A stretch of 64,000 nt of DNA from Rhynochetos jubatus (Eukaryota; Chordata; Aves; Eurypygiformes; Rhynochetidae). Numbering within the stretch: the stretch's first letter is position 1; every line of letters starts with the position of its first letter. Shown one piece after another: positions 24,401-38,100 of the stretch. Under the pieces are notes generated by a model. The model saw nothing but the letters and a program-made list of their open reading frames with translations, made no database searches and was not told the origin of the DNA. The DNA lies in the NCBI GenBank assembly GCA_027574665.1, contig CM050658.1, positions 24,812,317 through 24,876,316 on the forward strand, read 5' to 3'. A program made the translations under genes and the position numbers.

Positions 24401-27400
24401 TTGTTGCAGGTGTCTAATTTAAAAGAGGGAGGGTGAACTGGATTTTCGTTCATATATTTCACTACAATTATAATGAAACCCAGAATTCAATAATTCATAA
24501 AGCCTTGGTTTGCTTTGTTTGTCTCTTTTGCAGAAAGATTTGTTGAAGATGGAAGATAATGCTACCTTCTCCCTAATTTATTCCTGATTCCCAATTGCAA
24601 AAAAATTTAGCAGTATTATACAGTATTGGGCAGGCAACATGCCTGGAGAAAAAAATCAGGGTAAGCACTTGACACAGACTAGAACACTCTATAGGAAGTC
24701 TTATTGATAGACAAGCGTTTCTCATCATAACTTTACCACCATACTTCTCATTCTAGCAAGGTGACAAGAAGAAGGGGTGTTTCTCTGACTCACAGGCTGA
24801 GTCCCGCATACCACCACTGTGGTGTCCTGCAGCACAGCAGCAGTGTTTCAACTTAACCTTTCCCTCCCTCCTCATCTTCACAGTTCAAACTGGCTTCTCA
24901 GCCCATCTTTTTCTGGTTATTAACTCAGATTAGCTTTGGTCTCCAAATTCAGTCTGGATGTTTCTTGCAAAACATGAGGATGCTTACTCAGGGACCACCC
25001 CTCATCCCTCAGAAGGGTATCCCATAGGAAACTGTCCTTGATTCCTATACACAGTGTCCTCAGGTATCAGCTGAAAGGCCACTGAGGGAAAAGTATGTAG
25101 CTGCAATGATAAATGTATTTTCACTGCAGAATTCCTAAGTTAAAGCTATTGTTTTGTCTATTGGACAACCTCAGAACCCTCACTGATGCCAGATGCCTGC
25201 AACACAGCCTCTCCACTGAGAAGATGCACACACTGGGCCCCCAGACGAAAGGATGCAGGCAGAACTGTTATTCAGCGTTCTTGCGACTTTCCTCTTATAC
25301 AAACACAGAGCTTAGTTTCGGTGGGGTTTTGTTCATTGGTGGTGGTGGGTTTTTTTGTGTGTGTTTGGGGTGGGTTTTTTTCCTCAACAGGTAGCAGGTT
25401 TTTCATTATGATGAAAGAGTCCTTATTTATAATTACACTGATTATGCAAACCAATTAACATATTTCAAGCTAATAACACTCCTGGGACTTCACATCTGTA
25501 CTGCTTTAACACAGGAATCGTAACACCAGAGCAATCCATTACTGTAAAAACCTGAAGAGATTTTATACTGGTTACACACAAACAAATTATCCCAGCCAAA
25601 GCCACTTCAATTTGTTCTTTTCAGATTACCTGCATCTGGGTGATTTACTGTCTTGGGGATTCTCTCCCAAGAACAAAGAGGAAGATGGCAGATCTGCAAT
25701 TCCCAGCATTGTTTATATGATGGGAAGGTGGGGGAGGGTGGGAAAGAGGGAAAAGCATTACACTGCCCACGTTCCAGTGATTTAAAAGACCGTTCTACAC
25801 AAAGGTGACAAACAGTCAGATGCTAGTCCCTATAAGAAAGATTCCAGCCTTCACTTAAAACTGTGTCATTAAAAAAGGCTTCATGTGCTTCATTTCTCCT
25901 TTTACTAGAAGCTTATTAAATTTTTTTGCTAATTACAAAAGCACCATGCAAGACTCTCACTGCTTGGTTGATGTGCTTGTGAATCTTTTTAATGGCACAT
26001 ATTACAATGAGTAAACTCTCATTTAACCAATAAGCAGAGTAAAAATTATCCTTCACTTAAGATTTAATGACAGTATAATGTATCTCCAACAGTGTCTCAA
26101 CCAGCTGGCTTTCTTTGTCAATCTTGAATTGTTATATTAGTTTTAGTAAACCAATAATTAGCCTGTGCTCATTTAACAGTCTACTCAGGTACTAAATAAA
26201 AGTAGGCAAAACTGCCCTCAGTTTAATGAAAGAACAACGCAAATTGTTCTTTCTCAATAAAGAAGCACCTTACTGAGAAAAGGAGTCAAGCAAACAGTTT
26301 ACTTCTGTCTGATGAGGTTGAACGTGGGCAAGAACTGGACAGGAGCGAAGAGATCACTGTGGTACCCTCTGCTGCACATTTGAAGATGGAGCATCACACT
26401 TGGTGACAGTAATGGCGGTTTGGAGAAGCCCTGAGATGCTTGTACAGCACTGAGAAGCTAAAAGCAGGAGGATCCTTAGCTCTGTCCTGCTTCTTTATGC
26501 CTTTACTTCTAACAAAGCAATCCCACATGGTTACTTGCAAAGCCATCACAGTGAAAGCAGAGCGGTCCAGCCACTGAGAGCCTAGATACCATTTTTTGGA
26601 GACTTTGGGCAGCCTACAACAATGGCCAGAGGTCCATGCTATACTGTACTAGTTTCTCAGCTAACTAGAAACCACAATCCTTACCACCATCTCTGCAGCC
26701 TCAGGCTCTGCACGCTGCTTCCACCAGAGACTCATGCAGCAGACTCAAGCCTGCCAGGTTATTCCTCAGGTGCTTATCCTTTGAGGGGATAAGCAAGCAT
26801 ATTGCGTACTTTGAAGATGAAGGAGCCAAGAGCAAAGCATTATTTCCCTCGCACTAACATCTCCTTAGCCTAGATCAATGCTTCTTCACTAAAGCGAGAG
26901 CAAGAAAAAGAACCTGGAAAGGTTAAAGGTGTTCTGCGGAAACAATGCATGGAGAAACAAACTGGAAGAGATGGAAAACTACTGAATCATCTCCAGTATT
27001 TTGGACCCCTGAGCTGACACAGGATAGTATAAAGCATCCTTTATATTTATTTCAGCCTGGCAAGCTCCAAAGAAAGTAACAACAGCTCAAAGCCCTGTAG
27101 CACAGTATAGAAAAAAGCTGCAGTAAAAGGAACTATTATTAGTTTTCCCAACAAAACTCCAGTTAATTTATTGTTATTAATGATATCATTAATTTATCTG
27201 TAGCAGCTGTTTAATCTCTGCTGTTATCTATAACTGCACTTTCATCAATCCAGTAACTACAAGATGTGAAAACAAGGACATTTTGTAAAAACCTGGGTGA
27301 TTATTTTGGACAACAGCTATAAATTAAAAACAATAAAATCCTTCTGACTGCAAAATCTTCATTCTAAAGAAAACTCATCATATTTCATCTCAAAACTGCA

Positions 27401-27608
27401 TTACAACTCAGCCAGTAATGATTTTAAAGAAATTCTGAAGAAATCTGAAGCTCAAGATAAACATAAACAGGCAGCAATTTCAGAATCAAATCATTAACCC
27501 AAAATATGTATTGAAATTAATACCTTAAAAACAGTATATATTTTCTCTTGCTTAGGTGACAGCTTTCAATCCTGAAATAAACTAAAAAAGGGTTTGGTCT
27601 ACCATTCC
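15412..27608. other. 12-kb stretch without recognised genes
   Basis: AT-rich unique sequence. I looked for exons that could precede the 171-nt FGD3 exon (minus strand, phase 1 donor) and for other genes, and found none I can support. A moderately GC-rich patch at about 17620-18160 is open on the plus strand for 180 codons but shows no recognisable protein. A 22-bp perfect palindrome lies at 20429-20450. Confidence 0.5.
20429..20450. repeat. 22-bp perfect palindrome
   Basis: The half-site AGTGTTGAAAA is followed at once by its exact reverse complement with no spacer. No transposon ends were recognised around it. It may be chance or a protein-binding dyad. Confidence 0.85.
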
Positions 27609-28418
27609 TGTGCTAGTTTCAGTCAAGAAAGAGTTACCTCTCTTTACTGTGGCTGCTAGGGAGCTGTGTTCCTGGATGTTGAGAGCAGCACTGATAAGGT
27701 CTCAGCTGGCGCTGGGCAATGCCTGCACTGAATTTGAGGTCTTTCTCCACTTCTGACACTGCAGCTGCGTTCCCAGCTCTTGCTGTCTCGCTACAGGCAG
27801 TGTAGGGGACACATATAGTTCAGGACAGCTGACCCAAACCGCCCAAGGGAGTATTTCATTCCATAGTATGTCATGCTCAGGGCGTAGGCGGGGTTTGGGT
27901 CTGGGAGCCATTACTCTCCTGCTTGTCTACTTCCATACACTTGCTAACACTCTTCCTGACTCCTGAGTTAGCTACTTTGCTAACTCCTGTGCTGGCTCAT
28001 TCATGAGGGAATTGGTGGGTTTGTTTAGTTTTCCCGGTCATGCTATCATTGATAGGGTTCGCTCAGAATCTGCTGTGATCACTCTTGGGCTCCGGCCCTC
28101 AGGCTGTGGCTCTTGGGCTGCAGCTCTCGGGCTCTCTGCCTCTGTCTCTCACTTCTCAGCACCTGGGTGTGCATTGGTTAGTGGCTGGTGAGCAACTGTA
28201 TCATAATTGTATCATATGGTTTATTTGCTATTGTTTTAATTACTTATTATTAGTATTTGTACATATTAATTTATATTCAATTAGTAAACAGCTCCTATCT
28301 CAATTTTACAAACTTCCTTGTCCTTTTCCCTCCAATTCTTCCCCTCCACTGGAGGAGAGAAGGGGGAATCCGTGAGAGTGGCTGTGTGGTATTTTGCCAG
28401 CCAGAGTTAAACCACGAG
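27609..28418 (+). mobile_element. Solo LTR A, ERVL-like
   Basis: About 810 bp starting TGTGCTAGTTTCAGTCAAG and ending near GTTAAACCACGA. The same sequence, diverged but collinear, occurs at 34358-35150: shared blocks include GGTCTCAGCTGGCGCTGGGC, CCTCCACTGGAGGAG and GAGAGTGGCT. The GAAACCACGACA-like end is also shared with the LTRs of the provirus at 39231-46130, suggesting a related ERVL family. No internal gag or pol is attached. I could not define a convincing target-site duplication. Confidence 0.72.
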
Positions 28419-30600
28419 TTACCTGAAATGTAACTCATAACTGGCATTTTCAAATATAAATGTATAATAATAAGGATAATTACAAACAGTGTTACTTGCA
28501 CAAGACCTAACTGAATGTGTCTTTAAAATTATATAGCATAAAATAGCATTTGCTGTATGGCAGTCACTGTTTCAGTAAATACTGGTATTTATGAAGTTTC
28601 TGCTTTGTTACTCCATACTGTCCTTTTACTGATGGAGAATACTCAGTGCAAAAGTGATTACAGAAATTGAGAAGCTATTAAGAAAACTGCAAAGAATTTT
28701 CATTGTAGAAGAAAAACGGTTAAAAAAAAAATCACAAGATTATTTCAGATAATGAATTTATAATGCTAACCTCTTACAATCATTAACAGTGAAAGTGTAA
28801 TTTATTTAGATCATCACAATTGTATGTTCCTTAGAACGGATATGATGTTATGGATAAGTGATGTTTGGTCTGCTTTGAGTTTTTCCAGATCTATTATCGC
28901 ATATTTTGTCCAGTTAGCCTTAACTGCTGTGAATGTCACACCACGAGGGGATCTGAGACTCCTATTAGAGCACTATCTTTACACATAAAGTGAGGAACTG
29001 AGTTAGCATCAATCAATAAACAATAAAATAGTAATACTAGTACATCTTCATATTCCACAGTACACTTTCTGCTTCCCTGACAGCACACCGTTCAGTGTCA
29101 GCAAACACTGTGAGCCCTCCAAAGCCCTTCCAAAAACAATAAGAAAGACGGAGCACATGCATACATGACTTGCAATAAAGTCCAATTACGCCCTTATGCT
29201 TGCTCCAGCCCACCTTGCTCCACTTCACAGGTGCCTGACATCAACTTGCCTTACAGACACATACCCACTGCTGATCTGTGGCACCAGAGGTCTTGCTTTT
29301 GCACATGATGAGCAACGCCCCCAAAATACACCAGGATTGTCACCCAAGTTAGTGCTCAGAAGGCACCATAAAGCCATGTTATCTTGCTCATAAATAAACT
29401 GGGGCTACCTAGGAGATGCTCAGAGCTTAGGCGGCATCCCCCACTATATACAAATCTGGCATTCATAAAGATATGCAAAGTCTGCATTAGCTACATCTTC
29501 CCAATTCCCTCATTAGGGAGCAACAGTCCTCTTTGGAGAAAGCCAAAGGGGAAGACAGTGGCCAAAGGTGTTTTCCATGGTCAAGCCAAAGCACTGCTAG
29601 CATGCCCAGCCCAGCTTCCCCACTCCCCAGCAAGGCTACAGCATGCCGTGCCACAGCCTGTCCACCATCCTGCAAACACGCCGCAGAAAGACATTCAGAG
29701 TGACCAACCCAAGTTGAAGCTGTGCTCTCAAAATGGAATAACTCTGGTTAGGTTTTATTATGGACTGTGGCAGAGGAAAAATCATAACCGTCAAGCAAAA
29801 GAATTGCTTAGAGGTGGTTTTTAATTTAAAAGCTCATTTGCACAAATGATCAGGAACAATCCTGTATTTCATTCCCTACAAGATGCATGGTTGCTGACAA
29901 AACAACCAGAATAAAACTAGAGACAAACGGAACACTGTCTAATTAATCTCTCTGATTTTCTGGTTACAGATCAGAGTGGGTATCTTCTTTCTCACTGTAG
30001 CGCACCTTCTCCACCTGGCTAGAAATGGGAATGCAATTTCTACAGCCTTATTTTCCTAACCAGGCATCTAGCAAAATCATTCTTTGGCTGAGCAGATACT
30101 TCTTCCCACCCACAAAGCAGTCAGTTTTGGATTCCAAAAGTCACAGAAGGGCAACATGCCTTGCTACAGGCTTGTGTTAAGAGAAAGGCATAGAGCACAA
30201 GATGTGCAGCTGAGAAATACTGCATTAATCTTCCATCTCCTGGAACAGCGAGATACATATGATAAAAGCGTGACTGGCTTAAGTGTAACAAACATTAAGT
30301 GTGTAAATGATCGGTTTGTTTTGTACTGACAAGTGTAATTTAGTGGATACCCAATACATGTTCTAGTAATCTTGGAATTCTGTACCTACCATTAAACAAC
30401 ATTACATCATACTTGAATGCCAGAGATCTTAGCATAGAAAGTACACGCAGTTTTCGAGATAAAGTTACTGAACCAGAGATGCTCCCCAAATATTTCGCTT
30501 CACTGATCTCATTTGATGATGGAATTACAATGGTTATATTACAGTTAAATAATTCATTCTAGCCACAAAAACTATATAAACTTTTTCGTATCATTTAAGT
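28419..30600. other. Non-coding stretch without recognised features
   Basis: AT-rich unique sequence between a solo LTR and the second CR1 copy. No supported exon and no LTR-retrotransposon internal sequence. Confidence 0.5.
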
Positions 30601-33083
30601 GTGGAACTCCATCTGGGGAGGGATGAGGAGCTGACTGAGACCTTATGGGTCAGGATTAAAGGGAGGGCAGGGAAAGAGGATGCTGTAGTAGGAGTTTGCT
30701 ACAAGCCACCTGGCCAGGATGAGCGAGTGGATGAGGCCCTCTGCAGGCAGGTAGCAGCAGCCTCATGTTCACAAACCCTGGTCCTCATGGGGGACTTCAA
30801 CCACCCCGACATCTGATGGAGGGACAACACGGCAGGGCACAAGCCAGGAGGCTCCTGGAATGCATTGATGACAACTTCCTTATCCAAGTGACAGAGGAGG
30901 CGACAAGGAGGGGTGCCATGCTGGATCTTGTCCTCACCAACAGGGAGGGGCTGGTGGGGAATGTGATGCTCAAGGGCAGCCTTGCCTGCAGTGACCACAG
31001 AATGGTGGTATTTGAGATCCTTACGGTGGCAAGAAGGACGTGCAGCAAGCTCACTACCCTGAACTTCAGAAGAGGAGACTTTGGCCTCTTCAGGGAACTG
31101 ATTGGAAAGGTTCCATGGGATGAAGCCCTGGAGGGAAGAGGGGCCCAAGAAAGCTGTCGAGTATTCAAGGACCACCTCCTCCAAGCTCAGGAGTGAAGTA
31201 TCCCAGTGAAGAGGAAGTCGGGTAAAAGTGCCCAGAGGCCTGTGTGGATAAACAAGCAGCTCCTGGACAAACTGAAACACAAAAAGGAAGTCTGCAGAGA
31301 GTGGAAGCAGAAGTCTGAGAAGTGAGGGATCAGGTTATGAAAGCCAAAGCCCTGGCAGAATTAAACCTGGACATCAAAGCCAACAAGAAGGGCTTCTAAA
31401 GGTACACAGAGGAGAAAAGAAAGATCAGGGAAAATGTGAGCCCTCTGCAGAAGGACACAGGAGAGCTGGTTTCCCAGGACATGGAAAAGGCCCAGATACT
31501 CAATGGTTTTTTTGCCTTGGTCTTCACTGCCAAGGGCACAAGCCATACCCCCCGAGTCATGGAAGGCAAGGGCAAGAATTGGGAGAATGGAGAGCCACCC
31601 ATGGTCAGTGAGGATCAGGTTCGAGAACACCTGAGGAATCTGATGGTAAGTCCATGGGACCTAATTAAATATATCCACGGGTCCTGAAAGAACTGGTGGG
31701 TGAGGTTCAGAAACCTCATATTTGAAAAGTTGTGGCAGTCAAGTGAAGTTACCACTGACTGGAAAAGGGGAAACATAACCTCCATTTTTAAAAAGGGAAA
31801 AAAAGAGGACCCAGGGCACTACAGGCAAGTTAGTCTCACCTCTGTGCCTGGCAAGATCATGGAGCAGATCCTCCTGGAAACAATGCTAAGGCACATGGAG
31901 AATGAGGAGGGCATTGGTGACAGCCAACACAGCTTCACCAAGGGCAGAGTGCGTATGACAAATGCGGTGGCCTTCTACAATGGGGTCACGACCTTGGTGG
32001 ATAAAGGAAGAGCAGCCGATGTCATCTACCCGGATTTGTGCAAAGCGTTCAACACCGGTCGGCATGACATCTTTGTCTCTAAACTGGACAGACATGAATT
32101 TGATGGATGGACCGCTTGGTGGATAAAGAACTGGCTTGATAGTTGCACTCAGCGGGTTGCAGTCAATGGCTCGATGACTGAGTGGAGACCAGTAATGGGC
32201 AGCGTTCCTCAGGGATCAGTACTGGGACCAGTACTGTTTCACATGTGACATGGACAATGGCATCGAGTGCACCTGCAGCAAGTTTGCTGATGACACCAAG
32301 CTGTGTAGTGCAGTTGACATGCTGGAGGGAAGGGATGTCATCCAGAGGGACCTGGACAGGCTGGAGAGGTGGGCCACTGCCAACCTCATGAAGTTCAACA
32401 AGGCCAAGTGCAAGGTCCTGCACCTGGGCTGGGGCAATCCCAAACAGAAGTACAGGCTGGGTAGAGAATGGATCAAGAGCAGCCCTGAGGAAGAAGGACT
32501 TGGGGGTACTGGGTAGTAAGAAGCTGGACATGAGCTGGCAGTGTGCGCTGGCAGCCCAGAAAGCCACCTGTATCCTGGGCTGTATCCAGAGCAGCGTGGC
32601 CAGCAGGTCAAGGGAGGGAATTCTCCCCCTCTGCTCTTGTGAGACCCCACCTGCAGCTGTGCATCCAGCTCTGGAGCCCTCAACATAAGAAGGATATAGA
32701 TCGGTTGGACTGAGGCCAGAGGAGGCCATGAAGATGCTCAGGGGGCTGGAGCACCTCTCCTATGGGTACAGGCTGAGAGAGATGGGGTTGTTCAGCCTGG
32801 AGAAGAGAAGGCTCTGGGGAGACCTTATAGCACCTCCCAGTACCAGAAGGGGCCTGCAAGGAAGCTGTGGGGGGACTTTTTACAAGGGCCTGTAGTGACA
32901 GGACAAGGGGTAATGGGTTTAAATTGAAAGTGTGGAGATTTAGATTGGATATCAGGAAAAAGTTCTTCACGGAGAGGGTGGCGAGGCACTGGGAACAGGT
33001 TGCCCAGTGAAGTTCTTGAATGCCCCATCCTTGGAAGTGTGTAAGGCCAGGCTGGATGAGGGTTGGAGCAACCTGGTCTAGTG
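30601..33083 (+). pseudogene. CR1 ORF2 remnant, copy 2
   Basis: The endonuclease part opens at 30601 and runs to a TGA at 30814-30816 after LMGDFNHPDI, the same stop as in copy 1. The frame then changes and CSDHRMVVFEIL follows. The reverse transcriptase part (31700-32516) has [19 protein letters not shown]-like, a degenerate first catalytic box ([12 protein letters not shown], where copy 1 has [12 protein letters not shown]), [13 protein letters not shown], and the FADD box in EFADDTKLC-like context near 32280. The C-terminal region is more broken than in copy 1. It is non-functional. Confidence 0.85.
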
Positions 33084-33095
33084 GAGGGTGTCCAG
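30601..33095 (+). mobile_element. CR1 LINE copy 2, 5'-truncated
   Basis: A 2.5-kb CR1 copy in the same orientation as the one at 12930-15411. It begins inside the endonuclease domain (ELHLGRDEELTETLWVRIKG, then GVCYKPPGQ) and ends after GGCTGGATGAGG...CTGGTCTAGTGGAGGGTGTCC. Clear 3' octamers are absent and an A-run follows at 33109-33117. From about 30687 to 31256 it is nearly identical to copy 1, while other parts differ clearly and it carries different indels. Confidence 0.88.
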
Positions 33096-34357
33096 GCTTT
33101 GGCATTTGAAAAAAAAACCAAAAACATTATTTTGAAACATAAAAATATCACCTGAAAGGCAGACTATAGATTCTTTATGAATACATATGAAGTAGCAAAG
33201 GCTGCCAAATCAAGCAGTTTTGGTGTTCAAAGAGGATGAAACAAGTCTATTAAGTGTCATCATCATCTGCACATCAGGGACTGGGAATGGTGGGGCAGAA
33301 GTCACTGCTCTCCCCAGGGAAACATATTGCATTGCGAGACCATCATTACCAGTATTATTTACACCATGCCATATATGTTCAATGACATTTTATAGACAAA
33401 GACTAGAAAACCCTGCACTCAGGAAGCAAAATCTACTAAGACAGAGCGTAGCCATATGAGCAGAACTTGCATAAGCCTTTTTGAGCAAGCCCAAACACAC
33501 TATGTACATACTGCAACCCACCCCTTCAGCACATTTGCAGCAGCAAGCAGACAGACCAGAGTCAGGACACTTATTCTTACCTTGTTTGACTCCTTGTGCA
33601 ACACAAAAAGCTTGGGCTGTGCTGGAGAGGGAAGACCAAATCCACAGAGATAGCACTTAGCTGCATGGCCCTCCCTGTAATCTGGGGTCAGCAGTAATGG
33701 CAGGGAGAATTTGGAGTGAAGAGGTCTAGAAATTTATTCTAGCTTGAACTGAAGGTCAGTTTTTCCCCCACGTCTAATTTTTCCTTGCTTGATGAAGGAA
33801 GGAGATCACAAAGTAGGGAACTCTTTGGAATAAGATGATGATGCAGTGGAAACACTCAGACACTACAATGACAGCCCAGATTTCAAATGGTTCATAATCA
33901 TGAGCTATAACAGGGTATCAAATTGAGGAGAAGGAAGGTCAACCTGTTACTAACAGAGGGGCATGAACAGGTAAGAACCAGCAACAACATGAAATACTCT
34001 GCTCCTGTTTAACCTTCCTTGATGGCCTTTATTTTCCCTCGCAAAATGGCGACAGAAATTGGTACTTTAATTTGCCAGTGGGGTGCATTTTGCACCATTT
34101 TGCAGGATGCAGTCACCCAGTGTGGTACCAGCTCTTGAGTAGTAAAGATTTTTTTTTTTTGTTCAATTTTTCTTTAGGTACAAATCCATATTGCACCCAA
34201 CATTGCATAAGATGGATATCAGCAATAAGCACTCCAGAAGTCGGCAAGCAGTGGGAAGAAATGCCTGTAAATATTTAACACCAAGAAAAAGAGCTGTCTT
34301 CTTTACCCCTGTGATGCTGACTCCAGGCAGGAAGGACGCAGCACCAGCGTAACTGGG
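33096..34357. other. Non-coding stretch without recognised features
   Basis: Unique AT-rich sequence between the CR1 copy and solo LTR B. Nothing further can be supported. Confidence 0.5.
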
Positions 34358-35150
34358 TGCGCTGGTTTCAGTCAAGAAAGAGTTAACTCTCTGTACCATA
34401 GCTCCTAGGGAGCTGTGTTCCTGGATGCTGAGAGAAGTACTAATAAGGTCTCAGCTGGCGCTGGGCAATGCCTGCACTGAATTCAAGGTCTTTCTCCACT
34501 TCTGATCCTGCTGCGTTCCCAGCTCTCGCTCTCTCACTACAGGCAGCGTAGGGGACACACACTTCAGGACAGCTGACCCAAACCTCCCAAGGGAGTATTT
34601 CATTCCACAGTACATCACGCTCGGGGCTTAGGTGAGAAGCCTAAGGAGCCATTACTCTCTCTCTTACTCTCTTGCTCGTTTACTTCTGTACATTTGCTAA
34701 CACTCTCCCTGACTCCTGTGTTAGCTGCTTTGCTAATTCCTGTGCTGGCTCATTCATAAGGAAGTTGGTGGGTTTGTTTAGTTTTCCTGGTTGTGCTATC
34801 CCTGATAGGGTTTGCTCGAAATCTGCTGCGAAAGCTTTCGGGCTCCAGCCCTCGGGCTGCAGCTCTCAGGCCCTCTGGGTCTGACTCACTTCTCAGCACT
34901 TGGTTGTGCATTGGTCAGTGGGTGGTGAGCAATTGTATCATATGTTTTGTTTTCTATTATTTTAATTACTTATTATTAATACTACATGTATATATTAATG
35001 TAGATTTAATTAGTAAATATTTGTTAACTCAATTTTACGAGCTTCCTTATTTTCTTTTCCCTTCAATTCTCCCCCTCCACTGGAGGAGGAGAGGGGGAAT
35101 TCGTGAGAGTGGCTTCGTGGTATTTTGCTAGCTGGAGTTAAACCACGACA
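34358..35150 (+). mobile_element. Solo LTR B, same family as solo LTR A
   Basis: About 790 bp starting TGCGCTGGTTTCAGTCAAG and ending GTTAAACCACGACA, collinear with the LTR at 27609-28418 and in the same orientation. TGTTCCTGGATG, CAATGCCTGCACTGAATT, TGTGCTGGCTCATTCAT and CCTCCACTGGAGGAG recur in both. The intact ...CACGACA end matches the end of the provirus 3' LTR at 46130. The flanking 5-mers (CTGGG and CTCAG) do not make a convincing duplication. Confidence 0.75.
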
Positions 35151-38100
35151 CTCAGACTAACTCGGCAGCTCCAGTTACTGCATCTTAGCAAATTACTGCC
35201 TTCTGAGAAGACCCGTTATCACTGCCTGTGTGATCACAGAGAACAAGAAACCTCAGACTGATGCATTTTATCTCAAAGCAAAGCTGGGGCAGGCTAAGAC
35301 CTCGCATGTTAACTGCTGAGGAACTGAGCTAATCGATGGTAACTTACTGTTCTCCCATAATTTGATCGCAAACAGTTGCATTCTTGGATTCTTAGAAGGT
35401 TAAAATTCTTATTTTGGTTTTAATGCATTACTTAATTTAGGACAAATCAAAAAGAACAGAAAATACAAACAAACAGAAACCCCTAAATTTCAATAGGAAC
35501 GTATCAAAGGCCAGTACTGGTCCCTTAACTACTTCAGTTCAAGGATCATTTTCAGGCTACCTGAGAACAGATCCAAGGTCTAACAGCACAAAAGGATTAT
35601 GTGTCTTGCTCTGCAGAAGCCAAATAAAATCCTCTTCTCTCACTTGACTGAGAAGTTAAAATTGGGAGGGAAGAATAATTCTCCAGGAAATCATTCCTGG
35701 AGACATTTCTCAAATGTTCTGTTTTCCAATAAAAATGAGAATTTCTTTTAAGAACTTAACAGGAGGGAAGTCTCATCAAGCAAAAATAAAACTCCCATAA
35801 GCAGTACTCATCCATAATCAAAAGAGAATCAACACTTGGCTATTTCTAAATCTACTTTACATTGTAGGTACTTGGATAAGGGAGCAGATCACGTTAAGCA
35901 AGACAATGGGGGCAGCAAGGTGGCTTGGTAGAAAGGTATTCCTAAATAATTCAGGCTCTAATCTTTGGCTATTAAACCACAAAGGGTAATGGTAAAATTG
36001 GTTTAAATATCTTGCATGTGTCACACAACCATTCACACACATTTCTTAGATGAACAAATTTCCGAAGTTGTTATTGTGTTGGAAAGTACGTCTCAAGCGA
36101 GAATGCATTCATTAGCTATGAAGCGGTACAACACATTTCACATGTGCATTCACCTCCTTTCTCACAACCAGAATAAGTCTGTGCACAGGACTCACTGTTG
36201 TTGTTACCGTAGCTTAAATACCATGTGTGCACATACATATATGTAGACAACAGTCACACCAGTCTGCATAAATCAACTCCCAAACTTGTTGAACTTGAAC
36301 ATGCAGTTCACTTCAGCACAGTTCAGAGCACCAACCTCCCACCCTGCCAACCCTACTTATATAGCACAAAACCATGAACACAAATACCAAAATCAGTGAC
36401 ACTTTTGAGAAAGACTGCAATATTCAGGTCAAGTTTTAATTAGCTTGGATTTCTTTGTTCATTTTTACAGAGGCACATGACAAATTTTTCTTTAGCCTTT
36501 TAAAATCAAGGAAGAAATAGTCTAGTATTCATATATACTACAGATAATGGTCTCAAAAAGTTAAGCTCATCCTTCTGCACAGTGATTTCAAAGGTAGACA
36601 GACAAATTATAGCAGATAGTATCAGTTCCACTCACAACACCATATCTTACAGAAGCTATTTATTCTTTGCTTTGTCCTTAACAATGTTTTAAACCAATTG
36701 CTGATTTGTCTGGATAATTAACATCCAACATCCAATTCTTCACAGAATCATTGGAGCGAGTTTTGAGTACCAGAGAATGCAGCTATTTATCAGCAGACAG
36801 ACCTCACTGGCTGGATAATGGCTTAAATCTTACCTCACACTGAAGATGATGTAATTACTAAGCTTGAAAGGAAAGTATACCACCAAAGAAAGTATTAATA
36901 GTGGTATGATCAGAGAAGGATAAACAAGAAAGCAATGCTTTATCATTGCATGAAACAACAGTACTCATTTACAAAACCCAACTGCCTACATTATATATTG
37001 CTGTGTTGAGATATACTAAGTACTTAGGTGGAAAACTCATTATAAAGGGAGCTGGATCATCCAGGCCTTAATGAAACCATATGAAATCTCATACTCTTTT
37101 GTGGCTATCCTTAGTATTTTCACTCATACCAGTCTAATTCTCATTATTATTATTACTACAAGTAAACCTGTGGGAAAGGTATTTTCAACTAATCTCTCCA
37201 AAAGATACATCTAAATTCTTCCTTTGTTTTGACTTCATCAAAATTTTAACCCACAAACTTGGCAGATCTGGCAGCATGGAACTTGTTTTGGGCTGACGCA
37301 ACCATGCCATCTGTAGCCAGTAGCCCTGTAATAATACTACCATAAAAATGCTGGTGGAAAAACATTTCAACTACTGCAGGTCCTGCCTAAGACACTGCTT
37401 TTGTTGATGGCAAAATTCCTCTACATCAAAGAGGTAGATGGTCATAACTGCTGCATTTCACATATTGATTACACTTTTATTTTCCCCCTAATTATGATTT
37501 ACAGTATTATTGGGAGCTACTTTATATTAGCAATGGATCTGTCCACATCCATCAGAGGAATTACTGTCCCACTGGTCAAAGTAACTTCTTTTTGCCTCTC
37601 CACTGGAGCCACTGATACCATACTGGTAAGTTGGTGACATGTTTAACTTGTTTTCTTGGTCCTCACTTTCAGTTCCTCTGCTTTCCTCAGTTAGCCTGCA
37701 AACGCACCACAGGGGCACATGACAGATCACAGGAACAGGGCTAGAAGAACCACTGCTATTGCTTTCAGCAGCATGACCCTTAAGCACACCCCAACTATCT
37801 TTTTGTCCATGGAACTCTGTTTTCTGACCCATGAACACAAACACAAGGATGGACACATTACCCACTTTAAATGGGTTATTTCTCAGTTATTCTGAAGGAT
37901 TCCTTAAAACCGGGAGCATCACCGTGGAGACAACACAATCTAGTAAAAACGGTTTTTTTATTTAAATGAAGATGAAGTTAATGAAGAGAGCACATTATGT
38001 TGTTTTTCCTCTATTTGCTGCATTCAGTAACTGTCTCAGACGGTAAATCAATGTTGGGACACCACAGTTTTAAGCAGAAAATGTGTCTGTGGAAAGTTCC

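Noticed and set aside
27609-35150. One provirus bounded by the two related LTRs at 27609 and 34358
   Set aside because: The 6 kb between them has no gag, pol, primer site or purine tract, only unique DNA and a CR1 copy, and the LTRs are clearly diverged. Two independent solo LTRs fit better.
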